Counted from the first letter of the stretch, positions 7,660 to 14,315 are shown. The stretch: 14,315 nucleotides of DNA from Candidatus Gastranaerophilales bacterium (GCA_944323585.1 CALUTA010000024.1:1-14315); one strand, 5' to 3'. Notes: generated by a model from the letters alone, not told the origin. Program-made: numbers and translations.

Positions 7660-9185
7660 AAAAGATATTAAATTTATGTTTGATATGTTCTGTATTTATA
7701 TTTACTTCGGCTCCGGCAATAACGGCAGAAGCTGCCGCTCCGGCGTCAAAAACCGTTGAAGTTGCCAAAAAGCCTGAAAAAATAGAAATCGTAAAACCCG
7801 AAAAAAATAAAAAGGTCAACAAACGTCAGGAACGCAAAAAAAATATAGAAAACGCCAAGACAAAAGTTGAATCTTCAAAAGAAGCAGAAGGAATGTATGA
7901 AACTAAGTTCCCTGCGATTAACAGTAAAATTGAATACACTGACATGAACGGTGAAGTTACGCTCAGTGATTGCATAAAACTTGCAATTACCCATCATCCG
8001 ACAATTATGTCAGCAATAAGCAATGCGGAAATATATAAAACAAGAGTCGGACAAGCCTGGGCCAACTATTTTCCGACGATAAGCGCCGGCGTAAACTATT
8101 CAAGAAACGATATGTTTATGACAATGTCGAGTGCTTACATGCGTGCAATGTCGCAGAAATATAATATGTTTTATATGCCGACACTGTCTGCGGATTTGCT
8201 TTTGTTTGACTTTGGAAAAACGAAAGCTTCTGCTGATATGGCAAAAAGAAATTACGAAGCATCAAGATATGATGCCGAAACAAGTATAGAACTTGTAATT
8301 TATAACGTAAAAGTGGCATATTACAATCTTGTCTTTGCGCAGATACAGCAGACGGTATATGAAGACACCGTTAAAGATTTTGAACTTCAGTTAAAACAGG
8401 CAAAGGCGCAGTATGAAATCGGCAGAAAAGCCAAAATTGATGTAACAACAGCAGAATACAACCTGGGAAACGCAAAGGTAAATTTAATTAAAGCAAAGAA
8501 TACTCTGGAGCTTGCTGCCGCACAGCTTGCAAATGCTGTTGGTATTCCTGAGCTTGAAGGTGTTGTTTTGAAAGATCAATTGAATACAAAGGCATATGAT
8601 GTTAATTTCAAAGATCTTCTGGCAACAGCAGAGGCATCCCGTCCGGCGCTTCTTGCAGCTAAAAAATTAATGGATGCATCGGAAATGGGTGTCAGAAGTG
8701 CAAAACGTGCATTTACTCCGAACATCAGCGCATTCGGATCCTATAACAACGGCGGCCGGCAGATTGATTCTGACTACGGCTATCAATTCGGTGTTCAGCT
8801 TAATTACAATGCGCTCAACCTTATGCTTTTGAAAAAACAGGTTGATGAGGCTAAGGCAACATACAAAAAATATGTTGCGGATTACGAACAGCAGCGGCAG
8901 AATGTTTATCTGGAAGTTAAGAGTGCATACATAAATCTTTTGAATTCCCATGACAGCCTTGATGTTTCAAAACTTGCGCTTCAGCAGGCAAAAGAACGTC
9001 AATATCAGGCATTTAGAAGATATCAGGTAGGTTTGGGAGATGCAATCGAGTTTAAAGATGCTGAAAACTCTTATCTTAATGCACAGCTGGATTACTATTC
9101 AAACCTTTTGAATTACAACATTAACGCTGCAGAAGTTGAACGTGTAATCGGTGCGCCTATAAAAGAGTCTAACGTTGATTTGTAA
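7656..9185 (+). CDS. TolC-like outer-membrane efflux protein
   Basis: The outer-membrane channel of the pump (509 residues). A signal peptide (MKKILNLCLICSVF, then a small-residue region ending near APAITAEA) suggests cleavage around residues 24-28. Residues 32-75 form an unusual charged extension with 14 Lys and 2 Arg. Two outer-membrane efflux repeats follow, roughly 101-290 and 305-490. Each has long amphipathic helices rich in Ala, Gln and Lys (for example AYYNLVFAQIQQTVYEDTV and KSAYINLLNSHDSLDVSKLA), as expected for the alpha-barrel tunnel, plus short strands for the beta-barrel. TolC trimers form one 12-strand barrel. The start ATG overlaps the pump stop (ATGA), and GGAG at 7641-7644 serves as ribosome-binding site 11 bases upstream. 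The Cys residues near the N-terminus (8 and 11) do not form a convincing lipobox. It is the last gene of the operon; no terminator hairpin is visible after it. Confidence 0.93.
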   Translation: MKKILNLCLICSVFIFTSAPAITAEAAAPASKTVEVAKKPEKIEIVKPEKNKKVNKRQERKKNIENAKTKVESSKEAEGMYETKFPAINSKIEYTDMNGEVTLSDCIKLAITHHPTIMSAISNAEIYKTRVGQAWANYFPTISAGVNYSRNDMFMTMSSAYMRAMSQKYNMFYMPTLSADLLLFDFGKTKASADMAKRNYEASRYDAETSIELVIYNVKVAYYNLVFAQIQQTVYEDTVKDFELQLKQAKAQYEIGRKAKIDVTTAEYNLGNAKVNLIKAKNTLELAAAQLANAVGIPELEGVVLKDQLNTKAYDVNFKDLLATAEASRPALLAAKKLMDASEMGVRSAKRAFTPNISAFGSYNNGGRQIDSDYGYQFGVQLNYNALNLMLLKKQVDEAKATYKKYVADYEQQRQNVYLEVKSAYINLLNSHDSLDVSKLALQQAKERQYQAFRRYQVGLGDAIEFKDAENSYLNAQLDYYSNLLNYNINAAEVERVIGAPIKESNVDL

Positions 9186-9206
9186 ATTAATGTAAATAAA
9201 AATAAA

Positions 9207-9236
9207 CTGATAAACGTTTTGAAGCAATTATATACT
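9207..9236 (+). promoter_or_regulatory. Candidate promoter for the EF-hand/deiminase-like gene
   Basis: CTGATA (9207-9212, four of six) and TATACT (9231-9236, five of six) with an 18-base spacer in the 81-base AT-rich gap after tolC. No terminator is seen in the gap, so read-through from the efflux operon is also possible. Confidence 0.4.
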
Positions 9237-9266
9237 TTTTAAATATTTTTAATACATGAGAGGTAT

Positions 9267-10898
9267 ATGATGGATTATTCATTTTGGAATAATGATAGTT
9301 CAAAACTAACTAAAATAAAAATTAATATTAATGCTAAATGGGCAGATATAGCCCAAAAAGCAGATAATAAGATGTTTAATTCCATCTGGAATATAGTCGA
9401 TAACGGTGATGGTATTGTTCAGCAGAATGAAATGGAGTTGCTGAATAAACTGCTGGAAATGGCAGACAACAGCGTAGATAAAACAAAAGGAAACGGGATA
9501 ATTGAAAATGAAGAATTATCCTTTCTTAATAACAAAATTTATGACAGTTCTCTGGTAGAAGAACTTGATCAGAAGATTTACGGCACGGTGAGCGGAGATG
9601 CTCCCGGGTTGAAGAATTTTTCTTATATAGAAAAGGGCGCATCTTTAAACGCAGCCTCTCCTGCTCAGCTTAGACGTGCCGAAATGCAGAATACAAATCA
9701 GGAGCCTGTTGTTGCTAATGTAGATTACTCAAGTCTGAAGGCTAATGAAGAATATTATATTGAAGGTTATCAATTTAATAAAAATAACGACGGAACTTAC
9801 ACCTTTACACCCAGGGCAATTGAAAAAATGGATGCATTTTCTGAAAAAAGCTACAGTTGGTCTGAAGGCCTTGAGCGGAATATAAGTTGTATAAATCTTA
9901 CCTCATACCGTAATTCAGGAGGGCTTGGCAGTGAATTGCCACGTATCATTGATGAACTCAGGCAGATCGGGCAGGAAGCCGGGTTCGAAGTCAACGAAGT
10001 TGCAGCAGGCAACAAGTATTGGCTGGAAGATTACGGAATACGCAGGGCTGACGGAAAAATGCTGATATTATCTTCTGAAGCTGCTAATAACGTTATTGCC
10101 GGAAGAACTGATAAAGATGACCTTAAAAATATTGCTCAGTCACGGGCTAATATTTCAGGCAGCACTCAGGGATCGGCTGCAGGTTCAAAGGATATGTTCT
10201 CAAAATTAGTAAGAAATTCCGATGCTGTTGAGTCAAAAAGTTATCTTGAAGGCGGAAATGTACTGAATACCTGTCTTGCCGATGGAACTCCTGCCGCTGT
10301 TATAGGCAGTGAATCTATCGGTTATACTTTGATGGCAATGGGATTAGAGGATACTCCGGAAAATGTTGAGGCGGCCAAAAATCAAATTGCGGAGGATCTG
10401 GGGTTGAAACCTGAAAATGTTACGTATATTCCACAGTTTGATTTTCACATAGATATGTTTTACAGACCTTTGCACAACGGAGAGATGGCAGTTCCTGATT
10501 ATGACGAAGGAATAAAGGTTTTGAAAGAAACCGATATTAAGGGTATGGATCCTGAATATAAACAGGGGTTGATTGAACAGCTTGAAGAGTTGAGTTCAAA
10601 GACAGCTTCAATAAGACAGGATGCAGAAAAAGCTCTAAGCGATAAAGGGTATAAAATTATAAAAATCCCTTGTTTTTCTGACGTATCAAATTCAACAATA
10701 AATTTTATGAACGGAATAGCAGGAACAACAAAATCCGGAGAAACTTTTTTAATTACAAATTCCTCGGATTATCCTGAACTGAATGAGGCTGTGCAAAACT
10801 ATTTCAAAGAGGCGGGAGTTGATAAAACATATTTTCTTTCAACAAAAATGTTTTTGGAATATTTCGGCGGAATTGATTGTATAACACAAGAATTATAG
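9267..10898 (+). CDS. EF-hand-like plus guanidine-modifying-enzyme (deiminase-like) protein
   Basis: A 543-residue protein, probably unannotated elsewhere. GAGAGG (9258-9263) precedes tandem ATGs; the second (9270) has better spacing. No signal peptide is visible, so it looks cytoplasmic. Residues 35-90 carry two EF-hand-like loops, VDNGDGIVQQNE (44-55) and DKTKGNGIIENEE (71-83); both deviate from the 12-residue consensus, so calcium binding is uncertain. From about 150 on, the motif order fits the arginine deiminase / peptidylarginine deiminase / agmatine deiminase superfamily: WLEDYG (252-257, Asp255), LEGGN (327-331, Glu328), FHID (393-396, His394 and Asp396) and GGIDCITQ (534-541, Cys538) almost at the C-terminus. 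These line up with Pseudomonas arginine deiminase Asp166, Glu224, His278, Asp280 and Cys406 in order and rough spacing. Oddities: Glu254 where W-x-R-D has Arg, and a Ser/Gly/Ala-rich linker near 294-308. The reaction (free arginine, protein arginine, agmatine or dimethylarginine) cannot be assigned. Confidence 0.72.
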   Translation: MMDYSFWNNDSSKLTKIKININAKWADIAQKADNKMFNSIWNIVDNGDGIVQQNEMELLNKLLEMADNSVDKTKGNGIIENEELSFLNNKIYDSSLVEELDQKIYGTVSGDAPGLKNFSYIEKGASLNAASPAQLRRAEMQNTNQEPVVANVDYSSLKANEEYYIEGYQFNKNNDGTYTFTPRAIEKMDAFSEKSYSWSEGLERNISCINLTSYRNSGGLGSELPRIIDELRQIGQEAGFEVNEVAAGNKYWLEDYGIRRADGKMLILSSEAANNVIAGRTDKDDLKNIAQSRANISGSTQGSAAGSKDMFSKLVRNSDAVESKSYLEGGNVLNTCLADGTPAAVIGSESIGYTLMAMGLEDTPENVEAAKNQIAEDLGLKPENVTYIPQFDFHIDMFYRPLHNGEMAVPDYDEGIKVLKETDIKGMDPEYKQGLIEQLEELSSKTASIRQDAEKALSDKGYKIIKIPCFSDVSNSTINFMNGIAGTTKSGETFLITNSSDYPELNEAVQNYFKEAGVDKTYFLSTKMFLEYFGGIDCITQEL

Positions 10899-10952
10899 AT
10901 TAATTATTGTGTAAAATGCAGGATTTAAATAATTTATAATAAATATTTGCTC

Positions 10953-10983
10953 TTGACTGATAGCTGCTCTAAAGTGTTAAACT
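10953..10983 (+). promoter_or_regulatory. Weak candidate promoter of the CMD-domain gene
   Basis: TTGACT (10953-10958) and TAAACT (10978-10983) preceded by TG in extended -10 position, spacer 19 bases. The rest of the 150-base gap holds a small inverted repeat, TGATTT-T-AAATCA (11021-11033), directly before the AGGAG ribosome-binding site (11036-11040). I see no terminator for the upstream gene. Confidence 0.3.
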
Positions 10984-11048
10984 TAAATAGTTAAAGATTA
11001 CACCGTGTTACTTTATGGATTGATTTTAAATCAGCAGGAGCTAGAAGA

Positions 11049-11894
11049 ATGTTAAGAAAACTTTTAACAATCAGTTTGGTTATGATGATAGCGCAGGCAA
11101 ATTTAGTGTTTGCCGGCACAGTAAAAATAAATGAGGATAAAAATATGACAAGAACAGACATTTGCAAAGAGAATTATAGAGAATTATTTAAAGGTGAAGC
11201 CTTAAGCCCGAACGGAGACGATCCGGAGATGATGGCAATTTTACAAAAATATATTTTTGGTGAAGTGTTTGCGGTCGGTGAACTTGATATGAAAACAAGA
11301 GAAATGCTTACAGTAACTTCTTTGGCCGTACAGCAAACTCTTCCGCAGTTGAAAGCCCATATTAATGCGGCTTTGAACGTAGGTGTAACACCTGTTGAAC
11401 TCAGAGAAGCTATATATCAGTGTGCACCATTTATAGGATTTCCAAAAACATTGAATGCTCTTGCTGTATTGAATGAAGTATTCAAAGAAAGAGGCATTGA
11501 AACCCCGCTTAAATCAACTGCAACCGTAAGCGAAGATGAAAGATTTGAAAAAGGTCTTGCGCTTCAGAAACCTTTATACGGAGACGAAATTGAAGAGTCA
11601 ATGGAAGGACTTCCTGATGATATGGGTAAAGATGTTGCAAAATTTTTGACGGAAGTTTGTTTCGGTGATTTTTACACAAGGGAGGGGCTTGATATCAAGA
11701 CAAGAGAACTTCTTGTTGTCGGAATTCTTGTTACAACCGGAAACACTTCAGTTTTAAAAAGTCATATCAAGGGTAATTTGAAAATTGGCAACTCTAAAGA
11801 AAATATTACTGCAGCAATAATTCAATGTTTGCCTTATGTCGGGTTCCCGAATACTCTTGCGGCACTCAGAACTCTGAAAGAAGTAATTAAATAA
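11049..11894 (+). CDS. Exported tandem carboxymuconolactone decarboxylase-like protein
   Basis: 281 residues with a signal peptide (MLRKLLTISLVMMIAQANLVFA, cleavage after about residue 22) and two CMD-type helical domains at roughly 68-145 and 203-280. The two halves match each other: GELDMKTREMLTV with GLDIKTRELLVV, LKAHINAALNVG with LKSHIKGNLKIG, and YQCAPFIGFPKTLNAL with IQCLPYVGFPNTLAAL. His104/His239 and Cys125/Cys260 are in equivalent positions. Neither domain has the AhpD C-x-x-C pair, so a peroxidase-reductant role is not supported. Members of this family range from ring-cleavage decarboxylases to uncharacterised oxidoreductase-like proteins, and the substrate here is unknown. AGGAG at 11036-11040 sits eight bases before the ATG. 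Met33 (about 11145) is a possible cytoplasmic start and many relatives begin near there, but the signal peptide and strong ribosome-binding site favour the longer form. Confidence 0.85.
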   Translation: MLRKLLTISLVMMIAQANLVFAGTVKINEDKNMTRTDICKENYRELFKGEALSPNGDDPEMMAILQKYIFGEVFAVGELDMKTREMLTVTSLAVQQTLPQLKAHINAALNVGVTPVELREAIYQCAPFIGFPKTLNALAVLNEVFKERGIETPLKSTATVSEDERFEKGLALQKPLYGDEIEESMEGLPDDMGKDVAKFLTEVCFGDFYTREGLDIKTRELLVVGILVTTGNTSVLKSHIKGNLKIGNSKENITAAIIQCLPYVGFPNTLAALRTLKEVIK

Positions 11895-11923
11895 AAAAGG
11901 TGCGATAAAATCGCACCTTTTTT
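11893..11923. terminator. Strong bidirectional rho-independent terminator
   Basis: GGTGCGAT (11899-11906) and ATCGCACC (11910-11917) form a perfect 8-pair GC-rich stem with an AAA loop, flanked by six A on the left and T6ATTTTTT on the right. It begins at the stop codon of the CMD-domain gene and lies just beyond the stop of the convergent minus-strand gene, so it can end both transcripts. Confidence 0.92.
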
Positions 11924-11929
11924 ATTTTT

Positions 11930-12289
11930 TTAAGAAAACAGTGTTTTGAATAAATTACTGTTTTTGTTATTTATTTCCAAAAAATGATTTAGAGCTGTTT
12001 CAATCGGATTTTTGGTTGTCTGAGAAACTTTTCTGTCAGATTTAATATGTTTGTCAGGTGTTACAACGCAAATGTTTGAATATGACTTAACATCTGTTTT
12101 GTAGTTGGGTTTTCTTGCGATAACAAGCACATCACCTTCAACGGGAGATGATTTTAACAAGTTTACCGCATTGTTAAAATGTTCTTGTTTGCCCTGTTTT
12201 TGTGCCAATTTTGAAACCTGTTTCAACTCTTTAGTGTTTAAAAGTTTAAGACCGAACGTGGTCTGCGGGGTATTAATTCTTAAATCCAT
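11930..12289 (-). CDS. Small uncharacterised protein with N-terminal TTFGLKL segment
   Basis: 119 residues, function not recognised. The ribosome-binding site is good (GGAG, complement of 12298-12301, eight bases before the ATG), and the gene ends against the shared terminator, so it is very likely real. The N-terminus, MDLRINTPQTTFGLKLLNT, resembles short N-terminal FGxKL-type segments that I associate with many small proteins of gut Melainabacteria; that link is from memory and unverified. The rest is basic, with a helical charged segment (about 18-46), a strand-like DVLVIARKPNYKTDVKSY stretch (53-70), ICVVTPDKH (73-81) and a helical tail. There is no signal peptide, membrane segment or zinc motif. 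It lies downstream of tRNA-Gln on the same strand, separated by a hairpin. Confidence 0.75.
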   Translation of the reverse strand: MDLRINTPQTTFGLKLLNTKELKQVSKLAQKQGKQEHFNNAVNLLKSSPVEGDVLVIARKPNYKTDVKSYSNICVVTPDKHIKSDRKVSQTTKNPIETALNHFLEINNKNSNLFKTLFS

Positions 12290-12317
12290 TTGATACTCTC
12301 CTTTTTGTTAATTAATA

Positions 12318-12340
12318 AAGCCGGCATTTAAGTCCGGCTT
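12318..12340 (-). terminator. Hairpin downstream of tRNA-Gln, likely terminator
   Basis: AAGCCGG (12318-12324) and CCGGCTT (12334-12340) form a 7-pair GC-rich stem with a 9-base loop. On the minus strand it follows tRNA-Gln and is followed by TTATTAATTAAC, a poor T tract, so termination may be partial and some transcription could reach the small protein gene beyond it. Confidence 0.5.
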
Positions 12341-12359
12341 AAGTTTGTTATATTTAAAT

Positions 12360-12431
12360 CTGGGGCGAAAGGATTCGAACCTCTGAATGCCTGGACCAAA
12401 ACCAGGTGCCTTACCGCTTGGCGACGCCCCA
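12360..12431 (-). tRNA. tRNA-Gln (anticodon TTG)
   Basis: A 72-base cloverleaf without an encoded CCA. The acceptor TGGGGCG pairs with CGCCCCA and leaves discriminator G. The D arm holds AAGCGGTAA. The anticodon stem CCTGG/CCAGG closes the loop TTTTGGT, giving anticodon TTG, which reads CAA (and CAG by wobble). The T arm carries GGTTCGAATCC. The initial U1-A72 pair is usual for bacterial tRNA-Gln. Confidence 0.96.
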
Positions 12432-12447
12432 TTACGGGTACCTCTTT

Positions 12448-12475
12448 ATTGTAGCGTCTAAATCTTTGTTGTCAA
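12448..12475 (-). promoter_or_regulatory. Promoter of tRNA-Gln
   Basis: On the minus strand TTGACA (complement of 12475-12470, consensus) and TACAAT (complement of 12453-12448, five of six) are 16 bases apart, ending 16 bases before the tRNA. It lies in the short gap after the Nif3-family gene, so the tRNA need not depend on read-through. Confidence 0.8.
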
Positions 12476-12487
12476 TAATTTTCAGTT

Positions 12488-13174
12488 TTATAAATTTTTA
12501 AACGGGCTTTCTTCTTTTGCATACAGAATTTCAACCCTGTGTTTCAAAAGTTTTTCAAATACTTTTAAAACAAGAATTTCGCTTTCAAAATGTCCTATAT
12601 CAAAAAGAACAATCGGGCTGTCTAAAGCTGTGTGGAACTTCAAATCTCCTGTTACAAAAGCATCTGCACCGTCATCAAATGCGGTTTCAATAAATTCCGA
12701 ACCGCTTCCTGCACAAAATCCTATTTTTTGAATTGTTTTAGTGTGTTTTGTGTTTACGTATCTAAGGTTTGGCGAGATTTTGAGAAGTTTTTGCGAAAAA
12801 GCTTCTACCGTAACCGGCTCCGGCAGAGTTACATATCTTACAAAACCGTTTTCTTCACTCTTGTTTAGTGCCAAATTCCGGATTAATTCATCAGTAGTTC
12901 CGCCTTCTGTCAGGTCAAGGTTTGTGTGGGCGCAAAACATATTCAGATGCTTGTATTTGAGCGGAACATAAAACAGCGGATGATGGCTGATTATCATATC
13001 ACAGTTGTTTTCAAGCGCCTGATTAAAAACGTCGTCTGTGACGGTCAGCGCAAGAAGAACTTTTTTGATATCGTTGTTGCCGTTTTCCGTCAAAACCCCT
13101 GAACAGTCCCAGCTCTCGGCAAGTTCCGGCGGAGCAAAGTTATTTATGAGCGCATAAATTTCCGCTTTTTGCAT
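12488..13174 (-). CDS. Nif3-like dinuclear metal-centre protein (YbgI/DUF34 family)
   Basis: 228 residues of the widely conserved Nif3/YbgI family, ring-forming cytoplasmic proteins with two bound metal ions whose function is not firmly known; a GTP cyclohydrolase 1 type 2 annotation is common but weakly supported. The expected ligand motifs are present: ISHHPLF (62-68, His64 and His65), AHTNLD (82-87, Asp87), GDLKFHTA (176-183) and IGHFESE (193-199, His195 and Glu199). These correspond to E. coli YbgI His63, His64, Asp101, His215 and Glu219. There is no inserted PII-like domain between the halves, so it is the short form. The start ATG lies within the end of coaBC, and GGAG sits six bases upstream. 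The 35-base overlap suggests co-translation with coaBC. Confidence 0.93.
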   Translation of the reverse strand: MQKAEIYALINNFAPPELAESWDCSGVLTENGNNDIKKVLLALTVTDDVFNQALENNCDMIISHHPLFYVPLKYKHLNMFCAHTNLDLTEGGTTDELIRNLALNKSEENGFVRYVTLPEPVTVEAFSQKLLKISPNLRYVNTKHTKTIQKIGFCAGSGSEFIETAFDDGADAFVTGDLKFHTALDSPIVLFDIGHFESEILVLKVFEKLLKHRVEILYAKEESPFKNL

Positions 13175-14315
13175 AAATTTCTCCGATTATTTCCCGTGCA
13201 ATTGCTGTTTTGGGCTGTTTTGCAAACTTTTTAACCTCAAGGTTTTTATCTATTACGTAAACTTCGTTTTCGTCCGAGGAAAATCCGATATCTTTGCGGC
13301 TTACGTCGTTTGCAACAATGAAGTCGCAGCCTTTTTTTTGAATTTTTGTTTTTGCATTTTCGATTAAATTTTCTGTTTCTGCGCAAAATCCGACAATTAT
13401 TGGTTTGTCCGTTGTTTTTTTATTGCACAGATATTGCAGAATATCCGGATTTTTGACCAAATCCAGAGTCATAGTGTCAGAGTCGCCCTTTTTAATCTTA
13501 TTAAGGCTGAAGTCTTTTACCCTGAAATCGGCAACTGCTGCCGCCATAAAAATATAATCTGATGTGTCGAATTCTTCTGTCAAAGCGGTCTGCATTTCAA
13601 GTGCGGATTTAATTTTGACTGTTTTGTAAGGCTTTTGAACCTCTTTTGTCGTAATCAAAACAACGTCAGCGCCTTGAGAAAATGCTTCATCCGCAAGTGC
13701 GATTCCCATTTTGCCTGAAGAATAGTTTGAGATAAACCTTACAGGGTCGATATCTTCTATTGTTCCGCCGGCCGTAACAACTACTTTTTTGCCTTTGAGC
13801 GGTTTGTCAGCGTCAAGGAGAACTTCAACAGTCCTGTCAAAAATTTTGTCTAAAGAAGCCAGTCTGCCTTCCCCGTTTACACCGCATGCAAGATAGCCGG
13901 ATTCAGGGGAAACTGAAATAAATCCGTGATTTAATAGTTTTTGCAAATTTTCCTGTACAAACGGGTTGTTCCACATGTTTGTATTCATTGCAGGTGCAAG
14001 AATTATCGGCTTTTTGAAGGCTGCGGCAATTGACGTCAAAAGGTTGTCCGCTATTCCGTTTGAGATTTTTGAAATTGTGTTTGCTGTCGCAGGCGCAATT
14101 ACGAAAACATCCGCTTCGTCAGCATAAGAAATGTGTTCGGGTTTGAAGTCCGTAATCTCAAACTGCTCGACTGCAACATTGTTTTGGCTGAGAGTTTGGA
14201 GTGTAAGTTTTGTCACAAAATTCAAAGCATTTGGTGTGCAGACAACTTTTACGTTTGCGTTTTCTCTTTTGTACATCCTGATAAGCTCGCAAATTTTGTA
14301 AGCCGCAATTCCGCC
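13140..14315 (-). CDS. coaBC: Bifunctional phosphopantothenoylcysteine decarboxylase / synthetase (CoaBC/Dfp), 5' partial
   Basis: Two consecutive steps of coenzyme A synthesis: CoaB ligates cysteine to 4'-phosphopantothenate (using CTP), and the flavin-dependent CoaC domain decarboxylates the product. The frame continues to the window edge and reads GGIAAYKICELIRMYK across it, the normal N-terminal FMN-binding segment. The ATG at 14276 is therefore internal, and about ten N-terminal residues are outside the window. The CoaC half shows the conserved His in PEHISYADEAD, APATANT, APAMN and the catalytic Cys in ACGVNGEGR. The CoaB half shows TAGGTIEDIDPVRFISNYSS (nucleotide-binding and Asn in the fold), AAAVADFR and IKKG. 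391 residues are visible; E. coli Dfp has 406, so the protein is essentially full length. The C-terminus overlaps the Nif3-family gene. Confidence 0.96.
   Translation of the reverse strand, partial: GGIAAYKICELIRMYKRENANVKVVCTPNALNFVTKLTLQTLSQNNVAVEQFEITDFKPEHISYADEADVFVIAPATANTISKISNGIADNLLTSIAAAFKKPIILAPAMNTNMWNNPFVQENLQKLLNHGFISVSPESGYLACGVNGEGRLASLDKIFDRTVEVLLDADKPLKGKKVVVTAGGTIEDIDPVRFISNYSSGKMGIALADEAFSQGADVVLITTKEVQKPYKTVKIKSALEMQTALTEEFDTSDYIFMAAAVADFRVKDFSLNKIKKGDSDTMTLDLVKNPDILQYLCNKKTTDKPIIVGFCAETENLIENAKTKIQKKGCDFIVANDVSRKDIGFSSDENEVYVIDKNLEVKKFAKQPKTAIAREIIGEIYAKSGNLCAHK

Noticed and set aside
7656..7700. TolC-like protein as a lipoprotein (Cys8 or Cys11)
   Set aside because: The residues before each Cys do not make a proper lipobox, and an A-x-A type cleavage region follows the hydrophobic core.
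11021..11033. Small inverted repeat before the CMD-domain gene as a riboswitch or operator
   Set aside because: Only six pairs around one base in AT-rich sequence; easily chance, so mentioned only within the promoter entry.
14274..14276. ATG as start of coaBC
   Set aside because: The frame continues upstream with the conserved GGIAAYK segment of the flavoprotein domain.
1..14315. CRISPR array, insertion sequence, phage or toxin-antitoxin module
   Set aside because: No spaced direct repeats, transposase or integrase motifs, terminal inverted repeats or paired small ORFs were found.

Overview
The window reads as a low-GC, Gram-negative (double-membrane) bacterial chromosome segment. My best guess is a gut Melainabacteria/Gastranaerophilales-type lineage (Cyanobacteria sister group). 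The grounds are a tripartite RND pump with a TolC protein, an SmtB/ZiaR-like metal repressor beside a zinc-type P-ATPase, a cyanobacteria-like tRNA-Gln(TTG), and two proteins of a style I associate with that group (a short protein with an N-terminal TTFGLKL segment, and a protein with degenerate EF-hand loops). This assignment is inference; a 16S or marker-protein search would settle it.

Layout. (1) 1-687: the 3' part of an alpha/beta-hydrolase, cut by the window edge, convergent with (2) a divergent metal-resistance cassette at 709-3093. Here an ArsR/SmtB repressor and a P1B-2 zinc/cadmium/lead-exporting ATPase flank an intergenic region with two matching inverted repeats, one lying inside a near-consensus promoter for the ATPase. 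(3) 3163-9185: an RND efflux operon (membrane-fusion protein, inner-membrane pump, TolC-like outer-membrane channel) with overlapping genes. (4) 9267-10898: a 543-residue protein with EF-hand-like loops at the N-terminus and, in the rest, a complete set of guanidine-modifying-enzyme (arginine deiminase / peptidylarginine deiminase superfamily) active-site residues. This is the most unusual gene here. (5) 11049-11894: a predicted exported protein with two carboxymuconolactone-decarboxylase-like domains, ended by a strong bidirectional terminator. (6) On the minus strand: a small lineage-specific-looking protein (11930-12289), tRNA-Gln, a Nif3-family protein, and coaBC (5' end outside the window).

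How they work together. Excess metal should release the SmtB-like repressor and induce the ATPase, which moves Zn/Cd/Pb out of the cytoplasm. The RND operon forms a drive-through pump across both membranes and follows the metal cassette in the same direction, but it has its own candidate promoter and its substrate cannot be read from sequence. coaBC (coenzyme A synthesis) and the Nif3 gene overlap and are probably co-transcribed; tRNA-Gln has its own promoter. No insertion sequence, CRISPR array, phage gene or integrase was seen, and no gene-free stretch exceeds 300 bases.
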